Below, in pieces: positions 13,585-27,600 of a stretch of DNA of 64,000 bases. The first letter of the stretch is position 1. Each line of letters begins with the position of its first letter. Position numbers and translations under genes: made by a program. This stretch comes from Dipylidium caninum (Eukaryota > Platyhelminthes > Cestoda > Cyclophyllidea > Dipylidiidae): contig QEYB01000180.1 in NCBI GenBank assembly GCA_017562135.1, forward strand, positions 62,001 to 126,000, read 5' to 3'. The notes below the pieces were generated by a model that had not been told where the DNA came from, ran no database searches, and saw nothing but the letters and a program-made list of their open reading frames with translations.

Positions 13585-13737
13585 GGGAAAACCAGAGGAT
13601 AATCGCGAAACCAGACTACTCTTTGCGCCTACTTTAAAATAAATAGCAAACGCTTATCGCACTAATGAGTGGGATAAGATGAACCTGCCTATGCTATAGT
13701 AACAGGTGCGCAAATACCTGAATGTTAACGCATTTAC

Positions 13738-14984
13738 CGGTAATTTCTCGATCCAACACATGTATTGAGCCAGCGGCAGTGGTGGTCGAAATTCAAAACG
13801 CATTTGTTACATAGTTTACAGTGTTTTGTCCTTCGGTCGGTGCTTGAGAAAGGGGGAGGAAAATCGAAATTGAAATCAGGAGCACATGCATTAGACAAGC
13901 GACAGAGAGGGGGATTCGGTTTTGGAGGGTCCCTCTATAAACAGTGCTTTAGGAGTGAGTCGTGCAACGTAAGTCATTTTGATCGCTAAGACAAAGAGGT
14001 CCGATGAAGCGCTTCCATCAACTTTGAGGCTTACTATCGCAATTATACCTGCTGTTATGAGATAAAGTGAATACCAATGGCATAAATATAGAGTGTCTAA
14101 AAATTTAATGGTAGCATTATCTCATTCTCGTCGGAGGGAGGAGGCTTCTGTAAAAGCGCCTTCAGTAGATGATAGCACAGGGCGCCAAGGTTGGAACGTG
14201 TGATCTCATGGAGAGCGAAATGAGCACGATAGTAATGGGCGAATTTAGCAAGAACTCACACTTTTATTTCGCAAATGTTACAGTAGTAGTTCTCGATTAC
14301 GTGTTGATGTTGCGTTTGATCGAATTCAGGCAAAATTTCATTTGATCGCCGTATTAACAAAACACGCTCGGCAGGGTCGACAGTGGTTGTTATCACAGCC
14401 AGAAGGAAAGTAACCAAGTGCAAAGCACCAACGGACTTGAAAGAATGAAAGAGCCAAACTCTTAAATTTGGAGGTGATATAGTTGGTTATTTCAATAACG
14501 ATGATTTCACTCGTGGAATGTCTTAGGTTAGACTATATATGACAGTTTGGTTATGGGTTGCATAAGATTAGGAATGCGTCTCAGATGTTAAAAGAGGAAA
14601 AAGGAAGGGTGTCGGCGGAAGCTGCATCAGATAAATCAAGTAAGTTTCGCGCTATCCCAAATAAATGGGAAGACGACTATGAAGTGAAAGAAGTCTGATT
14701 AGTTATGAGGAAGCAGAAGTAGTAGCCCAATCTGTCTAGTGCTAATCACAGACGTCAACATGGACAGTCAGAGAAATTTGTACGCGGTGAAGATTAAAGA
14801 AAAAAACGAAAACCTAGGCAGGAAACATTGGAAATCACTCACAAGCGAAAATGAAAACTTCCAACCAAAGTCGATATTAATCCACTTCGTCGCATAATAA
14901 TTCATCAGTAACAACAGAAGAAGAAACCAAAAGAAACAAGAAGTAGAAGATATTGGGCAGGACCACCCATTGATCCTTCGTTTT
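13738..14984 (-). pseudogene. ZDHHC1/11-like palmitoyltransferase, 5' exons only, intact frame (truncated copy)
   Basis: Three exons: 14843-14984, 14260-14435 and 13738-13842. The first encodes [10 protein letters not shown] and a hydrophobic segment (first membrane span). The second encodes [20 protein letters not shown], then [20 protein letters not shown]. The third encodes [15 protein letters not shown] and the catalytic [18 protein letters not shown]. Frames join without a break and agree with vertebrate ZDHHC1, which puts a palmitate on cysteines of target proteins at the ER/Golgi. The arm ends about 150 bp beyond the third exon, and none of the later exons (seen at 32212-33414 for the other copy) is present further left. 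As assembled it would make a protein lacking membrane spans 3-4 and the TTYEY motif, so it is called a truncated copy. The acceptor before the third exon reads ctcaag. Confidence 0.75.
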
Positions 14985-14999
14985 CTAAGAAGTGGGACC

Positions 15000-17490
15000 T
15001 AGTTACCGAAAACGAAATTGCATTTGATAAAATATAAGCAATGCAGAACGGCAAAGGCTGGTAGAAAATTGAGAGTTACAATTTCCGTGTTGGTTGATAT
15101 AAGGGGATAAAAGGAAGCTAAATCGGCAAAGCATCACTTAAATGACAGCACGTAATATGTCGAACACGTTCAGTTTTACGAAGGTGAATAGGGAAATTAT
15201 TAAAGAGTGCAGTGAGTACAACAAGAGCAAGCAGCGAATTGGCTGAAACGGTTGGAAGGGTGAACAACGTAAGTTCAACGAAGTGATTCATTTAAATAAA
15301 AGAAACTGTCATTTGGGACTTTTATTAGAGTAAGCAAATATTCGTGTGAATATCGGTGCAGCGAAACTCTTTAACGGGAAAATTGTTGCATGGAGGAAGT
15401 GCTTTCTTAAAGACGCCCCGTATAAATTGATTTTAGTAATGCTTCTCGTGTACAGTTTAGTTTACAAACAGTCGAAGGTTTGGTGGATCAAAGGACATCA
15501 CAGGCGCGAATATTTTTACGCACTTAGATGATGATGAGGTGGGGGGGTACATATACGATTAACGAAGAGCGGCACGCCTCACAAAGTTATAAAATCACAT
15601 TCAAAAATCACATGTAATTGCGCTGAAGCCTCAAAGGTGCTGTACTCGCTGTTTCCTGCTGCTGGATGAGACAAGTTCTCGCGAAGCACCCTCTTTGTCG
15701 ATCCGAACGCCCCATCAAATAACAGCCAGATCCCGGTTCTTTAACCCCTGGTCTTAAGAGTGAAAAAAATTTGTCTCGTTGATTCCGCCTTGTGTGGTCC
15801 GTCTTAGCAACCCGACACCTGGTGAAATGAGAAGGCAAAGTTAAACAGTCAGGACTGAGAACTGCGTACGGGTTGATTGATGCCCCTTTCCCCAAACTCT
15901 GTCCTGGAGCAGGGCCCATAGTGTACCAATCTGCGTCTTGAAAAATTCTGCGGCATCATTAAATCATTATCCCACTTAACAATACTTCATGACTTACCAC
16001 TGACGGGGGGCTTTCTTTGTCCCTCCTCCGTAAGTCCTGGGAAGCATTGTCTACAAGATGCTTTAGGCCCTTGCTAGACCATGGCTCGGCAGATACAGCT
16101 TGACTCTCTCCCCTATATTCATTATCTTGGATTCTCCACACGATCAACAATAAGCCGCCACTTTATGGTAGCAATTCGGAAGCTTTTGTAAGTTATTACA
16201 CGTAAAAATAATTTATTAACCATATCGTATCCAATAGAGGAAACTAAAGAGTCATTAGCTCTTTTGGCTACTTTTACACTACTTTGCGCCACAGTAGAAT
16301 CCAATCCAATGTCCTAATAGACTATGTCGCTTCAGAGCGTGTTTCTCATGCTCAGGCACATAAGTAAACTGCTCCACGGCCTCAGAGAAGTTGTTTAACT
16401 TCGCGTTAATGCAAATGTCATCTCATCTATTATAACCAGTTAAGGCCTTTTCTCCCTGCCATGTGGATAGTCACATTTTAACGAACGAAAGGCGTGAACC
16501 TACAACAAAAGGGTATCCACCTGATCCAGATCTACCAAAACCTCCTCCTATACCATGTTTGGCGGTTTCGGACCAAGTGGTGTTTTGAGTAACTGGATAA
16601 GTGTTTGTTTTGTACTACTTCGATGCTTCGAGTTCGGTTGAGTAGGAAGAATGCTTGCTTGTGAATTTTGATAAATCGGTTCGTGGCTCGGCTTGGGCAA
16701 TATCGCGCTACTTGGTGCAAGCCGCTAATTTTCATAATTCCTTTCCGGAACGAAAGGAAGACGATGGAGACCGGTAAAAAGAAAACCTTGATAAGGAATG
16801 CGTAGACGAATGTGAGCTGACAGGGGAATCAAGAAGTGAATTTATGCCCTGAACAAGAGTCGCCAGTCCTAAATACGAATGAATAATACACTTCCCTCCC
16901 ATGTATGCGTTCTCATGGAAGGAGAAGGAAATGCGAAGATGAAGGCAAAGAATACCAAAGCCTTTTGTTTATGACGATAACAAATGTTGAATAACTCAAC
17001 GTTGGCCCCACGAAGTATGGTATTTCTACAAGCACCAGATAAAACTGAGGTCCAAAGAGGTGCATTTAAAATGTCATAGGGATGAATTGAAGTGAAAAAA
17101 TATAAAGATAAAACGGATGAGTAGAAGGCGATTTCGCGTGCATGCAATGTACGTGAGACCGGCCTTACCGCCCCGTGGTTGAAAGATTAAATCTTACAAC
17201 CTCCTCTGTGATGAGTATAGGCGTACCACAAAGGAAACAAAAAAATTGCGAGTAAAATATCTGCAAGTTAATTTTTTCACGCTTCTATTCCCATAATGTC
17301 AGACGGCTGCTAGCCTAGATAATAGCCATTGTTTTTTCAATGTTAGCATGTATCCTCCAGTCAAGACCACAATGTTGGTTACAAAGTCAAGAGAAATGGT
17401 TTGTTTGTATAAACTACCAAGATTCATCCGACTGGGACCGAGTATAAAACAAAGCTGACTGCACTCGCGAGAACCTGTGTTGTCCTTGTA
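15000..17490. other. Divergent 5' region between ZDHHC and SLC7 (left arm), with possible unidentified exons
   Basis: Shared head-to-head promoter region of the two duplicated genes. On the minus strand several stretches look codon-like and are kept in both arms. One is around 16340-16440, reading NNFSEAVEQFTYVPEHEKHA then LLGHWIGFYCGAK. Another is around 16510-16600, reading GIGGGFGRSGSGGYPFVV. A third is around 16010-16090, reading LKHLVDNASQDLRRRDKESP. I do not recognise the protein and cannot connect these into one frame. They may be exons of an unnamed gene, or chance open DNA kept because the duplication is young. Confidence 0.35.
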
Positions 17491-20400
17491 ATGCCTCGTG
17501 AGTCTTGGCAGATCGAAGTCTCGAGTTCCAATAATGGGGACGAGAGAGAGGTTGTGAAGATGAAGAAAGAGATCGGCATACTACAGGCCGTCAGCATCAT
17601 ATTTGGCGTTATCGTGGGATCAGGTATCTTCGTGTCGCCTGTCGGCGTTCTGCGGTACTCCAACTCGACCGGTCTTTCCTTGATAATGTGGGTCGTGCCA
17701 GGCCTCTTTAGTATGCTTGGCGCCTTAGTTTATGCGGAATTGGGCGTGCGAATCCAGAAGTCGGGTGGCGAGTACGCATATATACTTGAGGCCTTCGGAG
17801 GGTTGCCAGCGTTTATCGTGATGTGGATCACTTTTGTGGTCATTGGTGGTGTCAGCTGTGCTGCTAACTCGCTCGTCTTCGCCGAATACATCTTACAGCC
17901 TGTCTATCCTGATTGTGTAATTCCTGCGCCCGTTGTCAGCATGGTGGCTCTCTGTGGCCTAAGTAAGTGTGATTCCGAAATCATTTGACTCTTCAGTGTT
18001 GATTTGCGCGATTAACTGCTACCGAGTGAAGTGGGCCGCTAGGGTCGCGGTGATCTTCTCCTTTGGAAAGGTTTTGGCCCTTCTTCTGATAATAGGCTTT
18101 GGCCTCTACTATCTTGGAACCGGTAAGATTTGTCTCTCAACCATGTCGCATTACTTAAGTGTGGTTACTTACTTCAAGTGAGCCCATATTTAGTGTGGCT
18201 TTTTATTTTATTTTATTTTTCCTTATTTCTTCAGGTCATTTTGATAGCTTCAAAAATGCTTTTGAGGGTTCAAACACGTCTCCTGGATATCTGGCACTCG
18301 CTTTTTACCAAGGCTTTTGGGCGTTCTCGGGGTGGTGAGATTTCGCTTCTAGTTTATCACATCTTTGACACCAAGTTTCTTTTTCGCAGTATTCTTACAC
18401 CGAACAGTTTAATTCATTTTCCACTTATTTCTGTTAGCGGTCCCCATTCACAATGTAGCATTTGATTGTAAAGTTGACCATTTGGCGCATAAACTCAGTC
18501 GGGGTTTTTAATTACTCTTCTAGGAATTACCTCAATTTCCTGGTGGAAGAGATGGAGAATCCAGGCAGGTGAGTGCCTCACTAATTGCTTATATGACGTA
18601 TAGATGAAAAAATTCTTGAGCACTAGCACTCGCAACTTCTTAATTTTAGTTTTAAAGGTGGGAAATATTAGTCGTATTTATGACTTCAACGTGTATTCCA
18701 CCGCATCTACTTTATTATTATTATTACGAAGAGAGAACAGTATTTTTGAGAGCTGGTCTCCCATTATTGATTTCATACTGATATTTCTTGAAATTTTGTA
18801 AACCGCCCTCGGAAAGGCTATTCGATTTATTGTCTGAACAGTAATTGTTACATTTTCGTTGCCCATTTCATGCTTGTTAATCAGCTTTTGTCGCGTCTAA
18901 CGCGTGGCATGAGTCGTGTGTACGACTTAGGGTCAAGACTTATTACATTGGCGACAAAACCCATGCTAATCAAGTAGCAGGGCATTTATTTGAAAAACTT
19001 TCGTAAGCCTTATTTTTGGTCTTTATGATGTTGATAAACAGAGATGCACACGCCGATGTGGATGTTTGAAAAATTGGTTTATATTGCATTTTTATTTTTT
19101 TGCGTTCTTTCAGGAATCTCCCCTTAGCAATTGGGATTGGTCTTGCTTTGGTCACTGGCCTTTATATGCTCACAAACATTGCTTATTTGGCAGTCCTCAG
19201 CCCCTACGAGATGTTAGCAACGGGCTCCGGATCATCGGCCATTGCAGTGGTGAGTCGTAGCGTCATTATTGGGGGGTTTCGGCCTAGTGTAGTCTCTCTC
19301 TCAAGTACGCAATGGAGAAGATGAGTTGGGGGGTAGGGACCTGACTTCGATTTCAGAACTACCAATATATGTTTCAGGACCCTTGTCTTGAAATAATATA
19401 GAAGAATATTTTTTGCCTGCGGTTGTCAGAGTTGCGTCGTTTCCAGGTCTTTGCGGAGCGCGCAATGCCTTGGATTGCCGTAGTAATGCCAATCTTCGTC
19501 GGTGCTTCGGTTTTTGGAAGCATAAATGGCGAGGCCATGTCTATGTCCAGGTACTTTAGCCTTCCCTATTTTTACTTTCAAATCGAGATGCCCCACCTGA
19601 AAGAATGCGATATTCAGGTTGCACTGATATTTATTTCTCTTGATTCATTCAAGGCTAACGTATACTGGAGCCAGAGAGGGGCACATGCCTTCTATCCTCG
19701 CTATGATTCACCATCAAAACCTGACACCTATTCCGGCTATTCTCGTATTGGTAAAGCATTTCTTTCTTATTTCATACTAGGATAGGGCATTCCAAATCCT
19801 TATTTGACATTCCTTAATGCGTAATTAGCCACTGCACTGGCTAAGTGATTAACATCTATTTTGACAGCCATCAAATTCCGTTACACAATAAAGGGTGTTT
19901 AGTATGAATGTTATCAGGGGGTGGCTTTTGGGACAGAGAGAATAAATGTTGACCTTAAATGACACTTGTTTGCGATCTTTAGTGCTTTCTTTGTGGTTCA
20001 ATCAGCTACTGATGTGCAGTTAGAATTTAGGAGTTGGCTGCGTTATTGATGCGGCCCTATCAATACCTTTCGAATATTTTTTGTACACTTCAGCTTGTCC
20101 TTGCCGTGGGCTACCAGTTCTACAGCGATCTGTTCGCACTAATTGAGTTGGCAGGATTTGCCTTTTCCTTCATCGCCGCTTTGGCGGTGGCAGCGCTCCT
20201 GTATTTGCGGTACAAGGAGCCAAATCTCGAAACCTCATTCCAAGTATGTACTTTTCCATCGTTTCCGCATTACACTATGCCTATTTCATAAAGGCGCACT
20301 ATTGTGTCCCTGTATCCTGCACATTGCTTTTAATTCTTTTTTTTTTACATTTGTCACCGTAGCTCCCACTCTTTTTCCCGATTCTCTTTCTTGGATGCGA

Positions 20401-20727
20401 CCTTTTTATTCTGGCGTTGACGATCTATCAGCAGCCCCGTGAGTCGCTCTCCAACGTGATCCTCATGTTGACTGCAATTCCTATCTACTGGATTGGAGTT
20501 TCTTGGAAGAACAAGCCGAAGGGCTTCCAAAACTATATTTGTCAGTGGAGCCCGTTTCAATCAGTGTTTGCTAATCTAGGCGAGGACCTGAATCAATTGC
20601 TCTCTTTCCTTTTACAGATAGGTGTACCGTCTTCCTGCAAAAGATTTTCGCCTGTGTACCGGTGGAAAACGAGCTAGAGTTGGAAGGAATACCGTCTCCT
20701 CCGGAGAAAGAGCCGGTGAAATCCTAA
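17491..20727 (+). CDS. SLC7-family amino-acid transporter (LAT / permease light chain), left copy
   Basis: A 12-span amino-acid exchanger of the APC superfamily, the catalytic light chain that normally pairs with an SLC3 heavy chain; schistosome SPRM1 is a family relative. Ten exons join in phase to 505 residues: 17491-17962, 17997-18122, 18235-18334, 18524-18568, 19114-19249, 19447-19550, 19654-19750, 20094-20243, 20363-20540 and 20618-20727 (TAA). Diagnostic residues: [20 protein letters not shown] (span 1, with the GSGIF substrate loop), [79 protein letters not shown] and [10 protein letters not shown]. The length fits the family. Introns 1 and 9 are short (34 and 77 nt). The gene faces the ZDHHC exons upstream and its mirror copy downstream. 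The exact transport class cannot be read from the sequence. Confidence 0.95.
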
Positions 20728-22504
20728 AGATGAACCAATTACCTGTAAAATTATAACAATCCTGGTTTTAAATCCGTTTTTTACTAATTGGTCGTTCCTT
20801 CGCATCATGTCCTTAGGCAGTCTTGTCTATTACATAAGCATAGTCTCTGATTGATGTTTCATACGTGGCATGTTCGGGTGTTTCTGGGTTTTCGTTGACT
20901 GAAATCCTCCATAGTCATGGTGTATGGACTGGTTTATGAAGTCCGGTTACAACTTCGGCTGGCTCTTGGTAATGAAAAAATATGTATATTTTTAGTTGTC
21001 TTCGGTCTCTATTATATTTCCTCAATGTTCTTACTGTTTGTTTACTTTCTATTGATGGCAAGATTTCCCTCGGCACCTTGATTTCTGGCTTGGTATTTTT
21101 TTATGGAATTTAACCTTGATCACGGTGCCTCATGCTTCCTTTAACCCCCTTTGCTGTTGCGTATGCGTGCATATTTGCGTAGTTTCCTTATTTGCGTGCC
21201 TCACTTTTGGTCCCAGATTATCTGTGTTTACCGGGAAACCGTGTTTCCGTTTCAATTCAGTGCTTGCACATGACTCCCCCATACGCAAGTCAGTACGACC
21301 CCCGCCCCCCTCCCTCCTTTTATTCCTTTGGGGCCACTGTTAGAATGACTTGACACTTTCTCTAGGTGGTTTTCCTGAAATTTTATCACTCCAGTGATTT
21401 GCATTCAGTAGCGTCTGAAATGTCAACTAGTTTTAACGTTTACTCTCCTCGCTCTTTTTTGTTTACCCATCTAATGGGCCCGTCGCCTGGGTTGCCTCTT
21501 TTCTTAAATTACTGTTCGGTACATTGATGTGTCCGGGACAGTTAGTAGCTTAATGACTCATCGTGAGGCTTAAATTTTATCTTCGAGGTTAGAGTTATTC
21601 AACTAAATCAGCCCTTCGGTATCAACTGGTACGTAATTTAGCTTAGGCCCGTAATAGACTCATGTGGCCTGTTCCCGGTTAATAGCTCTTTAGGCTGAAC
21701 GATGAAAAGGATTGATACGTGTTAATCCTGCCTCCGGCCTAAGTTGTTACTCGCGAATTGTGGCATTAGCGTCAAGATGATGATGTTTTGTTGCACTTTT
21801 ATTTGGTAATCCAGTAATTGTTTTACCGGCTCCCGAGAACTGTCCCAAGGTTTGAGTCGAGGGGTTTTGCGTCAAGTATGTGACTGTCTTCGTGTCGAGG
21901 CTGCTGCGGGACGAGTGCGTCGAGCACCGGTGTCGTCTACGCTTTTCCATCTGTTCCGTTTATCTGCACAGCTCTAAGCGCGTACAGTCCAGTATCGGAC
22001 CTGCCCTCGGGGCGTGCGTCAGGCGCATCCCTGCCCAGGCGGACGTAGGCGGATCGCTGTATCAAACGCCAAATGAAGCGAATGATTTTATTATCGTAAA
22101 ACGGGATAAAAGAGAGAGGAGTTACTTTTCCGACTTGTGGTAAAATGGCTTTCTTGCCCTCGATGGATTTCGGTTTTCGAATGAGGAGTTGCTACGTGCC
22201 CCTTAATCCCACTAAGCGAATTCCAAGGCATGATCAGTGTGGTGTGCTCAGGTTCTCGAGCGTCGTCTATGTCACGGCGGTTATTTTTCCATAGAACACA
22301 GGCCCCTAAGCTCGTTGGGGTTCCAACTGTCACTTCGAAATGCGCGTAGTGGGTTCTCGACCGAAATGCGTAAACACGAGGTTGTTCTTTGTTTAAAATG
22401 CTTCCCTTCTGGACGAGCGGGGTACGACCATGTTCGATCACTCTATGGCTGAGGAATGGGTATATGAGGTAAATAGCGAGTGTGGAGCCTAGTCGAATTT
22501 CCCT
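20728..22504. other. 3' flank of the left SLC7 copy, inner part of the left arm
   Basis: Non-coding-looking DNA, mirrored at 22889-24628. Open frames at 21116-21343, 21880-22143 and 22237-22452 recur as mirror images but match no family, and their codons change freely between arms. No tRNA, snRNA or transposon termini recognised. Confidence 0.45.
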
Positions 22505-22888
22505 GCCTTCGCATTTTAGCGCAAATGTTTCCGAAATAAGACGAATTTATAAGAGCATTGTGCCTATTTAATTTACTAGCAATCCAATCACTGTATAAGC
22601 TTTGCGCACTTGTCAAAATGCTACATTGTATTACGAGCTAGCGATGCAGGAGAGAAGTCAAGAGCACCGCGGAGCGAGTACCATGTCGCCTATTTAGAGA
22701 CGATTTCTCACTGCAATGCCTCCCCTCACCGCATGGCTATTTGGCACAATCATATTCTCCTCTTCAATAGCCTCCCGCAGACACTCCTCTGCGCACGGAT
22801 TAGCCGTGTAATCTTTCGACCCTCACGTGACGATGACGAAATGGTCAATCACCCGACAGATGTGACCCAAACACATCAAATTGCACTT
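22505..22888. other. Unique central spacer of the inverted duplication
   Basis: About 384 bp with no visible counterpart in either arm; it separates the two inner ends. A 233-codon open frame at 22610-23311 runs from the spacer into the right arm. Its second half is simply arm sequence that is also open in the left arm, so it is not taken as a gene. No target-site duplication or transposon end was recognised at the two junctions. Confidence 0.7.
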
Positions 22889-24628
22889 AGGGAAATTCGA
22901 ATGGGCTCCACACTCGCTAATTGCGCTATTTACCTCATATACCCATTCCTCAGCCATAGAGTGATCGAACATGGTCGTACCCCGCTCGTCCAGAAGGGAA
23001 GCATTTTAAACAAAGAACAACCTCGTGTTTACGCATTTCGGTCGAGAACCCACTACGCGCATTTCGAAGTGACAGTTGGAACCCCAACGAGCTTAGGGGC
23101 CTGTGTTCTATGGAAAAATAACCGCCGTGACATAGACGACGCTCGAGAACCTGAGCACACCACACTGATCATGCCTTGGAATTCGCTTAGTGGGATTAAG
23201 GGGCACGTAGCAACTCCTCATTCGAAAACCGAAATCCATCGAGGGCAAGAAAGCCATTTTACCACAAGTCGGAAAAGTAACTCCTCTCTCTTTTATCCCG
23301 TTTTACGATAATAAAATCATTCGCTTCATTTGGCGTTTGATACAGCGATCCGCCTACGTCCGCCCTAAGGGCAGGTCCGGCACTGGACCAGACGGCTGAG
23401 CTGTACAGATAAACGAAACAGATGGAAAAGCGTAGACACCGGTGCCCGACGCACCCGTCCCGCAGCAGCCTCGACACGAAGACAGTCACATACTTGACGC
23501 AAAACCCCTCGACTCAAACCTTGGGACAGTTCTCGGGAGCCGGTAAAACAATTACTGAGTTATCAAATAAAATTGCAACAAAACGTCATCATCTTGACGC
23601 TAATGCCACAATCCGCTAGTAACAACTTAGGCCGGAGGCAGGATTAACACACATCGATCCTTTTCATCTGTCAGCCTAAAGAGCTATTTAACCGGGACCA
23701 GGCCACATGAGTCTATTACGGGCCTAAGCTAAAGTACGTACCAGTTGATACCGAAGGGCTGATTTAGTTGAATAACTCTAACCTCGAAAATAAAATTTAA
23801 GCCTCAAGATGAGTCATTAAGCTACTTACTTTCACGGACACGTCAATGTACCGAACAGTAATTTAAGAAAACAGGCAACCCAGGCGAAGAGCCCATAGAT
23901 GGGTAAACAAAAAAGTGCAAGGAAAGTAAACGTTAAAACTAGTTGACATTTCAGGCGCTACTGAATGCAAATCACCGGAGTGATAAAAGTTGAGGAAAAC
24001 CACCTAGAGAAAGTGTCGAGTCATTCTAACAGTGGCCCCAAATGAATGAAAGGAGGGAGGGGGCGGGGGTCTACTGACTTACATGCGTAGGAGTAATGTG
24101 CAAGCACTGAATTGAAACGGAAACACGGTTGTCCGGTGAACACAGATAATCTGGGACCACAAGTGAGGCGCGCAAATAAGGAAGCATACGCAACAGCAAA
24201 GGGGGTTAAAGGAGGCATGAGACACGGTGATCAAGGTTAAATCCCAAAAAAAATACCAAACCAGAAATCAAGGTGCCGACGGAAATTTTGCCATCATTGG
24301 AAAGTAAACAAACAGTAAGAACATTGAGGAAATATAATAGAGACCGAAGGTAACTAAAAAATATATATATGTATATTTTTTCATTACCAAGAGCCAGCCG
24401 AAGTTGTAACCGGACTTCATAAACCAGTCCATACACCATGACTATGGAGGATTTCAGTCAACGAAAACCCAGAAACACCCGAACATGCCACGTATGAAAC
24501 ATCAATCAGAGACTATGCTTATGTAATAGACAAGACTGCCTAAGGACATGATGCGAAGGAACGACCAATTAGTAAAAAACGGATTTAAAACCAGGATTGT
24601 TATAATTTTACAGGTAATTGGTTCATCT

Positions 24629-27600
24629 TTAGGATTTCACCGGCTCTTTCTCCGGAGGAGACGGTATTCCTTCCAACTCTAGCTCGTTTTCCACCGGTAC
24701 ACAGGCGAAAATCTTTTGCAGGAAGACGGTACACCTATCTGTAAAAGGAAAGAGAGCAATTGATTCAGGTCCTCGCCTAGATTAGCAAACACTGATTGAA
24801 ACGGGCTCCACTGACAAATATAGTTTTGGAAGCCCTTCGGCTTGTTCTTCCAAGAAACTCCAATCCAGTAGATAGGAATTGCAGTCAACATGAGGATCAC
24901 GTTGGAGAGCGACTCACGGGGCTGCTGATAGATCGTCAACGCCAGAATAAAAAGGTCGCATCCAAGAAAGAGAATCGGGAAAAAGAGTGGGAGCTACGGT
25001 GACAAATGTAAAAAAAAAAGAATTAAAAGCAATGTGCAGGATACAGGGACACAATAGTGCGCCTTTATGAAATAGGCATAGTGTAATGCGGAAACGATGG
25101 AAAAGTACATACTTGGAATGAGGTTTCGAGATTTGGCTCCTTGTACCGCAAATACAGGAGCGCTGCCACCGCCAAAGCGGCGATGAAGGAAAAGGCAAAT
25201 CCTGCCAACTCAATTAGTGCGAACAGATCGCTGTAGAACTGGTAGCCCACGGCAAGGACAAGCTGAAGTGTACAAAAAATATTCGAAAGGTATTGATAGG
25301 GCCGCATCAATAACGCAGCCAACTCCTAAATTCTAACTGCACATCAGTAGTTGATTGAACCCAAAAAGAAAGCACTAAAGATCGCAAACAAGTGACATTT
25401 AAGGTAAAGATTTATTTTCTCTGTCCCAAAAGCCACCCCCTGATAACATTCATACTAAACACCCTTTATTGTGTAACGGAATTTGATGGCTGTCAAAATA
25501 GATGTTAATCACTTAGCCAGTGCAGTGGCTAATTACGCATTAAGGAATGTCAAATAAGGATTTGGAATGCCCTATCCTAGTATGAAATAAGAAAGAAATG
25601 CTTTACCAATACGAGAATAGCCGGAATAGGTGTCAGGTTTTGATGGTGAATCATAGCGAGGATAGAAGGCATGTGCCCCTCTCTGGCTCCAGTATACGTT
25701 AGCCTTGAATGAATCAAGAGAAATAAATATCAGTGCAACCTGAATATCGCATTCTTTCAGGTGGGGCATCTCGATTTGAAAGTAAAAATAGGGAAGGCTA
25801 AAGTACCTGGACATAGACATGGCCTCGCCATTTATGCTTCCAAAAACCGAAGCACCGACGAAGATTGGCATTACTACGGCAATCCAAGGCATTGCGCGCT
25901 CCGCAAAGACCTGGAAACGACGCAACTCTGACAACCGCAGGCAAAAAATATTCTTCTATATTATTTCAAGACAAGGGTCCTGAACATATATTGGTAGTTC
26001 TGAAATCGAAGTCAGGTCCCTACCCCCCAACTCATCTTCTCCATTGCGTACTTGAGAGAGAGACTACACTAGGCCGAAACCCCCCAATAATGACGCTACG
26101 ACTCACCACTGCAATGGCCGATGATCCGGAGCCCGTTGCTAACATCTCGTAGGGGCTGAGGACTGCCAAATAAGCAATGTTTGTGAGCATATAAAGGCCA
26201 GTGACCAAAGCAAGACCAATCCCAATTGCTAAGGGGAGATTCCTGAAAGAACGCAAAAAAATAAAAATGCAATATAAACCAATTTTTCAAACATCCACAT
26301 CGGCGTGTGCATCTCTGTTTATCACCATGGTAATAAGTCTTGACCCTAAGTCGTACACACGACTCATGCCACGCGTTAGACGCGACAAAAGCTGATTAAC
26401 AAGCATGAAATGGGCAACGAAAATGTAACAATTACTGTTCAGACAATAAATCGAATAGCCTTTCCGAGGGCGGTTTACAAAATTTCAAGAAATATCAGTA
26501 TGAAATCAATAATGGGAGACCAGCTCTCAAAAATACTGTTCTCTCTTCGTAATAATAATAATAAAGTAGATGCGGTGGAATACACGTTGAAGTCATAAAT
26601 ACGACTAATATTTCCCACCTTTAAAACTAAAAATTAAGAAGTTGCGAGTGCTAGTGCTCAAGAATTTTTTCATCTATACGTCATATAAGCAATTAGTGAG
26701 GCACTCACCTGCCTGGATTCTCCATCTCTTCCACCAGGAAATTGAGGTAATTCCTAGAAGAGTAATTAAAAACCCCGACTAAGTTTATGCGCCAAATGGT
26801 CAACTTTTTCAATCAAATGCTACATTGTGAATAGGGACCGCTAACAGAAATAAGTGGAAAATGCATTAAACTGTTCGATGTAAGAATTCTGCGAAAAAGA
26901 AACTTGGTGTCAAAGGTGTGAAGAACTAGAAGCGAAATCTCACCACCCCGAGAACGCCCAAAAACCTTGATAAAAAGCGAGTGCCAGATATCCAGGAGAC
27001 GTGTTTGAACCCTCAAAAGCATTTTTGAAGCTATCAAAACGGCCTGAAGAAATAGGCAAAAATCAAATAAAATAAAAAAACTACACTAAATATGGGTCCA
27101 CTTGAAGTAAGTAACCAGACTTAAGTAATGCGACATATTTGAGAGACAAATCTTACCGGTTCCAAGATAGTAGAGGCCAAAGCCTATTATTAGAAGAAGG
27201 GCCAAAACCTTTCCAAAGGAGAAGATCACCGCGACCCTAGCGGCCCACTTCACTCGGTAGCAGTTAATCGCGCAAATCAACACTGAAGAGTCAAATGATT
27301 TCGGAATCACACTTACTTAGGCCACAGAGAGCCACCATGCTGACAACGGGCGCAGGAATTACACAATCAGGATAGACAGGCTGTAAGATGTATTCGGCGA
27401 AGACGAGCGAGTTAGCAGCACAGCTGACACCACCAATGACCACAAAAGTGATCCACATCACGATAAACGCTGGCAACCCTCCGAAGGCCTCAAGTATATA
27501 TGCGTACTCGCCACCCGACTTCTGGATTCGCACGCCCAATTCCGCATAAACTAAGGCGCCAAGCATACTAAAGAGGCCTGGCACGACCCACATTATCAAG

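Larger units (their letters stand above)
13590..22504 (+). repeat. Left arm of a large inverted duplication
   Basis: This segment reappears in reverse complement at 22889-31711. Paired landmarks: outer end 13591 (accagaggataatcgcg) with 31711; DHHC exon start 13842 with 31459; transporter start 17491 with 27788; transporter stop 20727 with 24629; inner position 22441 with 22961. The sums of paired coordinates drift between about 45250 and 45400, so several indels separate the arms. The transporter coding exons are almost identical, while introns and flanks carry scattered substitutions and indels. Examples are a segment of about 60 bp near 18960-19030 present only here, and one near 30790-30835 present only in the right arm. 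Homology ends sharply on the inner side at the sequence gaatttccct. Confidence 0.95.

Noticed and set aside
22610..23311. A 233-codon open frame crossing the spacer and the right arm
   Set aside because: The arm part is open in the same frame in the mirror arm as a chance frame; there is no family similarity, and the N-terminal part exists only because of the junction.
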